A stretch of 11,192 bases of DNA, from contig CAJQOV010000092.1 in NCBI GenBank assembly GCA_905480065.1, forward strand, positions 1 to 11,192, read 5' to 3'. The notes under the pieces were generated by a model. That model saw only the letters and a list, made by a program, of their open reading frames with translations. It was not told where the DNA came from and did not search any database. Within the stretch, counting starts at the first letter, position 1, and the number at the start of each line of letters is the position of its first letter. Shown here piece by piece: positions 1 through 6,162 of this stretch. The translations under genes were made by a program, and so were the position numbers. This DNA is from an uncultured Gammaproteobacteria bacterium. GTDB taxonomy: Bacteria; Pseudomonadota; Gammaproteobacteria; UBA9214.

Positions 1-1
1 A

Positions 2-2476
2 GTCGAGTTGCGGGTGTTGCAGGCCTTGCAGGGTGCCGACCTGAAAGGCAAGGACGGCGCGTTGCGCAAGCTCGGCACCGACCTGGTTCGCGTACTGTTC
101 GAATTCGAGGACTTTCAGGCTGCCTCCGGTGCGCAACCTCCTGCGCAGGCCTTCCGTTCGAAAAACCCGCTGCTGCGCGTGCATGACAATGCCATCGTGG
201 TCGACGCCATCGCCAATGGCGACCCGCAGGTACTGCGGCAACAACTGGTTGGCGCCGGCCTGCAGCATCCCGCGGTGTTCGGCCATATCGTATCGGGTTA
301 CCTGCCCGTCACTGCGCTGCGCGGTATCGCCGGACTCGGCGCACTCAACCATGTTCGACCCACGTATGCGGCCACCAGGACCGGCAGCGTGACCAGCCAG
401 GGCGACGTGGCCCTGCAGGCCCCGGCCGCACGTGCTGACTACGGAGTGGATGGCAGCGGCGTGCTCGTCGGCACACTGTCGGACAGCTACAACTGCCTCG
501 GTGGCGCGGCGGCCGATGTCGCCAGCAACGACCTGCCGGCCGGTGTTTTGGTTTTACAGGAAGAAATCGGCTGTAGTTCCGGCTCAGACGAAGGCCGCGC
601 CATGATGCAGATCGTGCACGATGTTGCGCCGGGCGCCAGCCAGGCCTTTCACAGCGCTTTCAACGGTGTCGCGGACTTTGCCAACGGCATCCTCGATCTC
701 GCCGCTGCCGGCGCACAAGTGATCAACGACGATGTGATCTACTACGCCGAACCGATGTTCCAGGATGGCCCGATTGCGCAGGCAGTGGATACCGTCAGGG
801 CGGCCGGCGTGGCCTATTTCTCCGCGGCCGGTAATAACGCACGTAACTCCTACGAGGCGCCCTTCACCAACTCCGGAGTACCCGGGCATTTCACCGGATC
901 GGTCAGGCATGACTTGGATAGCAGCGGGGCCACCGATACCCTGCAGCAGATCACCGTGGCAGCGTATGGCTCAGCCATTATCGTCCTGCAGTGGCAGGAC
1001 CGCTACGCCTCGGCCAGTGGCGCACCGGGCGCGGCCACCGACCTCGACCTGATTGCATACTCAGCGAGCGGCGCTTACCTCCGCAATTCCTCCTCGTACA
1101 GTGACAACCTGGGCAGTGACCCGGTCGAGATCATTGGCATCACTAACAACAAGCCGCAGGCTACCACGTACCAGATCGGCATCGAGCACTTTGCCGGACC
1201 GGACCCGGGCCGGGTAAAACTGGTCTATTTTGGCAACATGACGATCAACGAATTTGCCACCAACAGCAGCACCACCTACGGTCATCCGAATGCCGCAGGC
1301 GGCCAGGCCGTCGGTGCCGCGCGCTACAGCCAGACACCGGCGTACGGGATTAGCCCACCCGTGCTGGAATATTTCTCTTCCGCAGGAGGCACGCCGATCT
1401 ACTTCGACACCGGCGGCAACCCGGTCAGCATTGTGCGTCAGAAACCGGAGATCGTCGCGCCCGATGGTGGTGATACCACCTTCTTCTATTCCGACTATGA
1501 AGGCAATGGCTGGCCGAATTTCTTCGGTACCTCCGCTGCCGCTCCGCACGCGGCCGGGGTAGCAGCCCTGCTGCGCGAATTCGATGCTGCCATCACACCG
1601 GACGGTATTTATACCGCGTTGCAGGACAGCGCCATCGACATGGGCGTGGCCGGCGTGGATTTCGACAGCGGCCACGGCCTGATCCAGGCCGATGCCGCAC
1701 TCGCCACACTGGATGATGACGACGATGGCGTACCGGATTCGAGCGATGTCTGTCCCGGCACCTCCCCTGGCGATGCTGTCGACATTGATGGCTGCAGTGC
1801 CGCACAGCTCGATGCAGACGGTGACGGTATACCGGACTCCATCGACCTGTGCCCAGCTACCGCCCCTGGCGATCCGGTCGACACCGACGGCTGCAGTGCT
1901 GCACAGAATGACGATGACGCTGATGGTGTTTCGAATGCAGCCGACCTGTGTCCGGGGACGACCACCGGACAACCGGTGGACACCGACGGCTGCAGTGACT
2001 TCCAGAAAGACAGCGACAGCGATGGCCTGTCTGACGGCCTGGAAAACCAGATCGGCACCGATCCGCTGCTGGATGACGACTTTGACAGTGACGGCCTGAG
2101 CGATTACCAGGAAGTCGCGTGGAACGGGAACCCGACTGATTACCTGCCCGGCATCGATCTCGATCCGCTGGCCGCCGACACCGACCTGGACGGGTTCAAG
2201 GACGGCATGGAAGTGCTCGCCGGTTACAACCCGCTGCTGGACACCAGCTTCCCGGTGTGGGGTGACATCAATGATGATCGCGTGGTGGATACGGCAGATG
2301 TGTTACTTGCGACGCGCGCCATACAAGGTGCGATCACCCTGGACAGCGCCGAACTGGCACGCGGCAATGTCGCGCCGCTGGTCGGCGGCATTCCGCAGTC
2401 GTCACCGGATGATCCGTTCGACAGCGCCGACCTGTTGCTGATCCTGCGCAAGGCGCAGGACAATTCGCTGTTCTGA
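2..2476 (+). CDS. Secreted subtilisin-fold (S8/S53-like) serine protease with TSP3 and dockerin-like tail, 5' partial
   Basis: The frame is open to the left edge, so the start and any signal peptide are missing; the TTG at 8 is only the first in-window start-like codon. Residues below count from that TTG. An inhibitor-like N-terminal region (about 45-120) precedes a subtilisin-type fold: Asp box VGTLSDSYN (Asp159), a helix box DEGRAMMQIVHDVAPGA (194-210), an oxyanion Asn box SAAGNN (Asn276/277), and the nucleophile box GTSAAAPHAAG (Ser509). The position normally held by the catalytic His is Glu195. Three Cys-containing thrombospondin type 3 repeats follow (about 569-667), then DxDxDG loops (668-740), and a dockerin-like end with GDINDDRVVDTAD from 752. 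These acidic loops probably bind calcium. The likely role is extracellular protein degradation or surface attachment; the substrate is unknown. It converges on the deacetylase gene 37 bases downstream. Confidence 0.9.
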   Translation, partial: VELRVLQALQGADLKGKDGALRKLGTDLVRVLFEFEDFQAASGAQPPAQAFRSKNPLLRVHDNAIVVDAIANGDPQVLRQQLVGAGLQHPAVFGHIVSGYLPVTALRGIAGLGALNHVRPTYAATRTGSVTSQGDVALQAPAARADYGVDGSGVLVGTLSDSYNCLGGAAADVASNDLPAGVLVLQEEIGCSSGSDEGRAMMQIVHDVAPGASQAFHSAFNGVADFANGILDLAAAGAQVINDDVIYYAEPMFQDGPIAQAVDTVRAAGVAYFSAAGNNARNSYEAPFTNSGVPGHFTGSVRHDLDSSGATDTLQQITVAAYGSAIIVLQWQDRYASASGAPGAATDLDLIAYSASGAYLRNSSSYSDNLGSDPVEIIGITNNKPQATTYQIGIEHFAGPDPGRVKLVYFGNMTINEFATNSSTTYGHPNAAGGQAVGAARYSQTPAYGISPPVLEYFSSAGGTPIYFDTGGNPVSIVRQKPEIVAPDGGDTTFFYSDYEGNGWPNFFGTSAAAPHAAGVAALLREFDAAITPDGIYTALQDSAIDMGVAGVDFDSGHGLIQADAALATLDDDDDGVPDSSDVCPGTSPGDAVDIDGCSAAQLDADGDGIPDSIDLCPATAPGDPVDTDGCSAAQNDDDADGVSNAADLCPGTTTGQPVDTDGCSDFQKDSDSDGLSDGLENQIGTDPLLDDDFDSDGLSDYQEVAWNGNPTDYLPGIDLDPLAADTDLDGFKDGMEVLAGYNPLLDTSFPVWGDINDDRVVDTADVLLATRAIQGAITLDSAELARGNVAPLVGGIPQSSPDDPFDSADLLLILRKAQDNSLF

Positions 2477-2513
2477 GTCGCAGCCAGCACGCCGGCAATC
2501 CCACTGCCGCCAG

Positions 2514-3452
2514 TCAGTCCAGCATGGCCTCGACCACCGCGGTCCAGGCACGCGCCAGGTTGCCGCGGTTGTAACCGCCGCCACCGAGGGCCAGCAGGCG
2601 GCCGGCGCAATACTCTCCTGCCAGCATCTTCAATCTGCCAGCCGCGTAGCGGTGACTCGCTGCACTGTAACGCAAGTGGGTAATGGGATCGTCAGCCATG
2701 CTGTCGGCGCCGCACTGGAAGAGGATGAAGTCCGGCGGATACTGCGCCAGCAGTTGCTCCACGGCCGGCCACGCGGCCCGGAAATCCGCATCGTTGGCCT
2801 GTGGCGGCATCGGGATATTCAGCTTGGTGCCGCGCGCATCGCCCTTGCCGGTTTCCCCGGCCATACCGGTTCCGGGATACAGGTACCGGCCATCCTCGTG
2901 CAGATCGGCAATGATCACCTGCGGGTCCGACTCAAAGGCATAGAACAGGCCATCACCGTGATGCGCGTCGATGTCGACATAGGCAATTCGTTGCAATGCA
3001 TAGCTACTGCGCAGGTACTCGATGGCGACTCCGCAGTCATTGAATACACAGAAACCGGCCGCCATGGAGCGCGTGGCATGATGCAGGCCGGCAATCGGTA
3101 CGAAGGCGCAGTCCGTCGCGCCGTTCATGATGTCGTCGATCGCGGCCAGCACGGTGCCCACCACGGTGGCGGCCGCCTCGTAGACACCGGGAAAGGCCGG
3201 GGTATCACCAAAGTCGAGATACCCCGACCCGGTGGCCGATTGCCCGCTCACGCGGTCCACGTATTCCCGGGTGTGAAACAGCAGCAATGCCGCACGCGCC
3301 GCCTGCACCGGCGCACAGACTCGCACCTGCCGGTCCAGCCCCAGGTCCTGCATACGTTGCCAGAACACGCCCATGCGATCCGGTCCGAACGGATGGCCGC
3401 GACCGAACCCGTAGCGCGCCAGCGCCGCACCGACATAAACACTCAGGGTCAT
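2514..3452 (-). CDS. Histone deacetylase / AcuC-family zinc deacetylase
   Basis: This 312-aa protein has the full arginase/deacetylase-fold signature: catalytic His pair GLHHA (124-125), the conserved GFCVFND (133-139), zinc-binding DIDAHHGDG (Asp162, His164), YPGTG (192-196), QCGAD with the third zinc ligand Asp250, and the glycine-rich loop GGGGY with the transition-state Tyr294. In bacteria this family includes AcuC (acetyl-CoA synthetase regulation) and acetylpolyamine amidohydrolases; the sequence does not tell me which substrate is used. It is predicted to be cytoplasmic. I chose ATG at 3452 because the family starts close to the MTLSVYVG strand; the open frame continues to 3665 but that part does not look like family sequence. 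No clear Shine-Dalgarno is visible. It is a single gene, convergent with the protease and divergent from the cold-shock gene. Confidence 0.93.
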   Translation of the reverse strand: MTLSVYVGAALARYGFGRGHPFGPDRMGVFWQRMQDLGLDRQVRVCAPVQAARAALLLFHTREYVDRVSGQSATGSGYLDFGDTPAFPGVYEAAATVVGTVLAAIDDIMNGATDCAFVPIAGLHHATRSMAAGFCVFNDCGVAIEYLRSSYALQRIAYVDIDAHHGDGLFYAFESDPQVIIADLHEDGRYLYPGTGMAGETGKGDARGTKLNIPMPPQANDADFRAAWPAVEQLLAQYPPDFILFQCGADSMADDPITHLRYSAASHRYAAGRLKMLAGEYCAGRLLALGGGGYNRGNLARAWTAVVEAMLD

Positions 3453-3563
3453 GGGAAAAGTATATGGCAGCGTGGGTTTTACCGTCACGTGCCGGCAACA
3501 GCCACGCGACAGGGGCGGTAACGGGAAGAAATCACAAGAAAACTGGGTGGTTGCGCAGATAAT

Positions 3564-3584
3564 GCTTGTTATTCGCGAACAAGC
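3564..3584. promoter_or_regulatory. Inverted repeat, candidate operator
   Basis: Perfect 7-base arms GCTTGTT and AACAAGC flank ATTCGCG; the inner TTCGCGAA is itself palindromic. It sits 111 bases upstream of the deacetylase start and 186 upstream of the cold-shock start. The symmetry suggests a dimeric regulator site; no regulator gene is nearby, so this is an inference. Confidence 0.3.
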
Positions 3585-3720
3585 CAGATATTCTGTGCTG
3601 GCCCGGTAGAGCAAGCGACAGTACAACTGGTATTGCGCATCAGCCGGCCAATAAATTGGTTGCACGTCCTTACAGTCAAATCAGAAGTCCCTCTCCGGTA
3701 TTTCCTGTTCTTTACCTGTT

Positions 3721-3749
3721 TTGAGATCTGCGATTAATTCAATTTTTAT
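3721..3749 (+). promoter_or_regulatory. Candidate sigma-70 promoter for the cold-shock gene
   Basis: TTGAGA (3721-3726, five of six to the -35 consensus) and TTTTAT (3744-3749, four of six to the -10 consensus) are 17 bases apart. Transcription would start near 3756, leaving a very short leader. Known cold-induced csp genes usually have a long leader, so either this gene is constitutive or the main promoter lies further upstream. Confidence 0.3.
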
Positions 3750-3759
3750 TTATTTATAC

Positions 3760-3765
3760 AGGTGA
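3760..3765 (+). promoter_or_regulatory. Ribosome binding site deciding the cold-shock start
   Basis: AGGTGA lies 5 bases before ATG 3771. This selects 3771 over the in-frame GTG at 3762, which overlaps the site itself. Confidence 0.75.
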
Positions 3766-3770
3766 TATAC

Positions 3771-3974
3771 ATGGCAACAGGTACCGTAAAGTGGTTTAAC
3801 GAATCCAAGGGTTTTGGCTTTATCGCTCCGTCCAGCGGCAGTGACGACGTGTTCGTCCACTTCTCCGCGATTCAGGGCTCAGGCTTCAAAACGCTGGTGG
3901 AAGGACAGGCAGTCAACTTTGACGTGGAGAAAGGCCCCAAGGGTCTGCAGGCCACCAACGTCACGGCCGCCTAA
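3771..3974 (+). CDS. CspA-family cold-shock protein
   Basis: A 67-aa single cold-shock domain, the usual length for the CspA family. It starts MATGTVKWFNESKGFGFI, carrying RNP1 (KGFGFI, 13-18) and RNP2 (VFVHF, 27-31), the aromatic strands that stack on single-stranded RNA or DNA. Such proteins act in the cytoplasm as RNA chaperones, melting structure and allowing translation in the cold or during growth. Which paralogue (cold-inducible or constitutive) cannot be told from sequence. It has a good ribosome binding site, its own terminator, and is followed 97 bases later by an RRM-type RNA-binding protein on the same strand. Confidence 0.97.
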   Translation: MATGTVKWFNESKGFGFIAPSSGSDDVFVHFSAIQGSGFKTLVEGQAVNFDVEKGPKGLQATNVTAA

Positions 3975-4001
3975 CCGGCAGTCAGGCAGTATTTGGTAAT
4001 G

Positions 4002-4031
4002 GAGCCCCGCCTTTTGGCGGGGTTCTTTTTT
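4002..4031 (+). terminator. Intrinsic terminator after the cold-shock gene
   Basis: The stem CCCCGCC/GGCGGGG (4005-4011 with 4016-4022) has a TTTT loop and can extend by three pairs (G-C, A-T, G-T) at its base. A T-rich run (TTCTTTTTT) follows. This is a textbook rho-independent terminator that separates the cold-shock gene from the RRM gene, though read-through is possible. Confidence 0.9.
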
Positions 4032-4071
4032 GTGCGGCCATAAACACCCGCCGCCGAGAGGGGAAACTACC

Positions 4072-4347
4072 ATGAAAAAGATGTTCATCGGCAACCTGCC
4101 ACCGGAAGCCAGCGAGGAAACGGTGCGCGCCATGTTCTCCGCGTTTGGCACCGTCCGTTCGATCAGCGTCTCGTCCGATATCTTTACCGGCAAATGCCGC
4201 GGCTTCGGCGAGGTCGAGATGGAAGGTCACGAAGCGCGCGCCGCCCAGGCTGCCCTGGATGGCAACCTGGTTGGCAGCAGCGATCGTTCTCTGCGCGTAC
4301 GTTTCGAAGACCCGCGCGACTTGCGCGGCGGCCGCAAACGCCGCTAG
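4072..4347 (+). CDS. Single-RRM RNA-binding protein
   Basis: A 91-aa protein with one RNA recognition motif. RNP2 is MFIGNL (4-9); RNP1 is RGFGEVEM (43-50), where the aromatic at the third position (Phe45) is kept but the usual aromatic at the fifth is Glu47. The remaining RRM layout (helix TVRAMFSAFG, strand SLRVRF) is normal, and the basic tail GGRKRR probably adds RNA contacts. Small bacterial and cyanobacterial RRM proteins bind RNA in the cytoplasm and several are cold-linked; its target is unknown. The ATG at 4072 is preceded by the purine-rich GAGAGGGGAAA. It lies downstream of the cold-shock gene and its stop is 4 bases from the helicase stop on the other strand. Confidence 0.92.
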   Translation: MKKMFIGNLPPEASEETVRAMFSAFGTVRSISVSSDIFTGKCRGFGEVEMEGHEARAAQAALDGNLVGSSDRSLRVRFEDPRDLRGGRKRR

Positions 4348-4351
4348 CCGG

Positions 4352-5650
4352 TTACCCGGCGGGCCTGGCCCGCCGTGACGCCTGGCGCGGACTGCGATTA
4401 CGCTCCGCACCCGGCTTGGTACGACTGCCCGGACGCGCATGGTTCGGCCTGTTCCCGGCATTGCTTCCCGACCGGTTATTTGGCTTGCGGATCGGTTCCG
4501 CGCGCAGCGCCGGATTGACCTCATAGCCGGGCACCACGACCTTCGGCAGATCACGCTTGAGCAAGCGCTCGATATCCACCAGCAACTTGTGTTCATCCAC
4601 GCAAACCAGCGATACCGCCTGCCCGTCGTTGCCGGCACGCCCGGTGCGACCAATGCGATGCACGTAATCCTCCGGCACATTCGGTAACTCGTAGTTCACC
4701 ACGTGCGGCAACTGGTCAATGTCCAGCCCGCGCGCTGCGATATCCGTGGCAACCAGCACCCGCACCTCGCCCGCCTTGAAGTCCGCCAGCGCACGCGTAC
4801 GCGCACCCTGGCTCTTGTTGCCGTGGATGGCGGCGCTGCTGATTCCGTCCTGTTCCAGCTGTTGTGACAGCCGGTTGGCGCCGTGCTTGGTACGGGTAAA
4901 TACCAGCACCTGGCGCCAGTTCTGCGATCCGATCATGAACGACAGCAGCTCACGCTTGCGCTCGCGGTCCACGTGATGCACCACCTGTCCAACGCGCTCG
5001 GCCGGCGTATTGCGACGCGCTACCTCGACCTGGGCCGGGTTGTGCAGCAGGGAGTCGGCCAGTTGCCGCATCTCGCTGGAATAGGTGGCCGAGAACAGCA
5101 GGTTCTGACGCTGCTTTGGCAGCAGGGCGAGAATCCGGCGAATGTCGCGGATAAAGCCCATGTCCAGCATGCGGTCCGCCTCGTCCAGCACCAGGATCTC
5201 GACGGTGGAAAGATCGACGTTGCGCTGCGAAACGTGGTCCAGCAGCCGGCCCGGTGTCGCGATCAGAATATCCACGCCGCGTTGCAGTTTCTGGGTCTGC
5301 GGGTTGATCTTGACGCCGCCGAAGATGATCGCGGAGTTCAGCGGCAGGTGCCTGCCGTAGGTGGCCACACTCTCCCCGACCTGCGCCGCCAGCTCACGGG
5401 TCGGCACCAGGATCAGCGCACGCACCGGGCGCTTGCCCTTGCCCGGCAGCGGATTGGTGTGGAGGCGCTGCAACAGCGGCAGGGTGAAACCGGCCGTCTT
5501 GCCGGTGCCGGTCTGGGCACCGGCGAGAATGTCGCGCCCCTGCAGAATGACCGGAATGGCCTCGCGCTGTACCGGCGTGGCTTCACTGTAACCCTGATCG
5601 GAGACAGCACGAAGAAGTTCGGCCGACAGGCCGAGAGAATCGAATGACAT
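4352..5650 (-). CDS. rhlE: DEAD-box ATP-dependent RNA helicase, RhlE type
   Basis: A 432-aa protein with every DEAD-box motif in order: Q motif with TPVQREAIP (25-33), motif I AQTGTGKT (45-52), Ia PTRELAAQ (83-90), Ib TPGRLLDH (132-139), II DEAD (156-159), III SAT (187-189), IV VLVFTRT (248-254), V ATDIAARGLD (301-310), VI HRIGRTGRAG (331-340). A basic, Arg/Pro/Asn-rich tail (about 385-432) follows, typical of RhlE, and likely binds RNA non-specifically. It unwinds short RNA duplexes with ATP in ribosome assembly and RNA decay. The start at 5650 (MSFDSLGL) matches the RhlE N-terminus and has AGGAG 11 bases upstream; the frame is open further to 5941 but that part runs through a repeat element. 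It converges on the RRM gene. Confidence 0.94.
   Translation of the reverse strand: MSFDSLGLSAELLRAVSDQGYSEATPVQREAIPVILQGRDILAGAQTGTGKTAGFTLPLLQRLHTNPLPGKGKRPVRALILVPTRELAAQVGESVATYGRHLPLNSAIIFGGVKINPQTQKLQRGVDILIATPGRLLDHVSQRNVDLSTVEILVLDEADRMLDMGFIRDIRRILALLPKQRQNLLFSATYSSEMRQLADSLLHNPAQVEVARRNTPAERVGQVVHHVDRERKRELLSFMIGSQNWRQVLVFTRTKHGANRLSQQLEQDGISSAAIHGNKSQGARTRALADFKAGEVRVLVATDIAARGLDIDQLPHVVNYELPNVPEDYVHRIGRTGRAGNDGQAVSLVCVDEHKLLVDIERLLKRDLPKVVVPGYEVNPALRAEPIRKPNNRSGSNAGNRPNHARPGSRTKPGAERNRSPRQASRRARPAG
4357..4375. repeat. GC-rich perfect hairpin at the RRM/helicase junction
   Basis: Nine-base arms CGGCGGGCC and GGCCCGCCG meet around a single T. It overlaps the last helicase codons and lies 9 bases after the RRM stop. 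There is no T-run on either strand, so it is not a standard intrinsic terminator; it could still slow polymerase or protect mRNA ends on both strands. Confidence 0.5.
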
Positions 5651-5841
5651 GATTGGAATTGCTCCTGCATCGAGCCCACCGGGAACAAAGGTCCGGGGCG
5701 GTCCAGGCTGAATACGATTAGATGATCGAGGTGTACCGGAATGGATTACCGCGAGGGCACAGGTGCAGACCGAGTGCACGTGACTGCCGAGGACTATACC
5801 GGAAGTGATTGTACAAAGCGAAAGTTTTACGCAGCGGCGGC
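5651..5841. other. Helicase upstream region
   Basis: This non-coding stretch holds the helicase ribosome binding site (CTCCT on the + strand at 5662-5666, AGGAG as read on -) and presumably its promoter. On the - strand a TATAGT (complement of 5799-5804 region) resembles a -10 box but I find no matching -35 box at the right distance, so I do not call a promoter. Confidence 0.35.
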
Positions 5842-5949
5842 GGGAAATGGGGGAAATGGGGTCGGAGTCAATTACGGCCACATGGTAGTCGTTCGCCATC
5901 TGCCCTGTTTCGTAGATTGACTCCGACCCCATTCCCCCCATTCCCCCCC
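5842..5949. repeat. Inverted-repeat element, copy A
   Basis: Perfect 16-base arms (5857-5872, TGGGGTCGGAGTCAAT, with 5916-5931) enclose a core of about 43 bases containing GGTAGTCGTTCGCCATC and TGCCCTGTTTCGTA. The outer GGGAAATGG-type tract is doubled on the left and mirrored as a doubled ATTCCCCCC on the right. Two further same-direction copies lie at 7584 and 8207. It resembles REP/REPIN or MITE-like elements; no transposase is in the window. Confidence 0.88.
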
Positions 5950-6162
5950 TGCCTACGGTGGCAGTACCTCGCTAAAAGGTGTATCTATCGCTTCGAACCT
6001 GGGTGCCGGCAACATCAAGTTCCGCTTCGGCAGGACACCAGTCAGGTTGGTTACCCTGCTTGCCGTGATCGGCCGATCAGGGCGCCCGCCTCACCCGTTG
6101 CCAATTCCTGTCTACAGGCATTCCGATGCCAGGCCAGTGTTGACTGCCGCCGGGAGATGAAC
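5950..6162. other. Non-coding stretch between copy A and the lipoprotein gene
   Basis: This holds the upstream region of the lipoprotein gene. GGGAG (6152-6156) is its ribosome binding site, 6 bases before ATG 6163. No convincing promoter boxes. One frame reads in a coding-like way but has no support (see rejected items). Confidence 0.4.

Larger units (their letters stand above)
3453..3770. other. Divergent intergenic region between deacetylase and cold-shock gene
   Basis: This 318-base stretch holds the control regions of two divergent genes. The right part (3735-3758) is strongly AT-rich. It contains a 7-base inverted repeat at 3564-3584, a candidate promoter at 3721-3749 and the cold-shock ribosome binding site. 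I see no gene in it; the open reading frames crossing it are extensions of the deacetylase frame or non-coding-looking frames. Confidence 0.6.

Noticed and set aside
1061..1972. 303-codon open frame on the - strand inside the protease gene
   Set aside because: It is the antisense shadow of a GC-rich gene with many Asp codons; no ribosome site, and its sequence is repetitive Val/Gly/Ala/Arg with no family character.
3453..3665. 71-codon N-terminal extension of the deacetylase
   Set aside because: Cys-, Tyr- and Ser-rich sequence unlike the family, which begins at the MTLSVYVG strand; it also covers the likely regulatory region.
5651..5941. 97-codon N-terminal extension of the helicase
   Set aside because: It crosses repeat copy A and RhlE proteins begin at MSF; AGGAG upstream of 5650 supports the shorter form.
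5951..6160. Coding-like frame reading AYGGSTSLKGVSIASNLG onward
   Set aside because: Plausible-looking residues for about 30 codons, but it runs into repeat A, has no start, and ends in low-quality Pro/Arg-rich sequence; not enough to call a remnant.
5809..6162. N-terminal extension of the lipoprotein frame
   Set aside because: The extension runs straight through repeat copy A and lacks a ribosome site; the lipobox places the real start at 6163.
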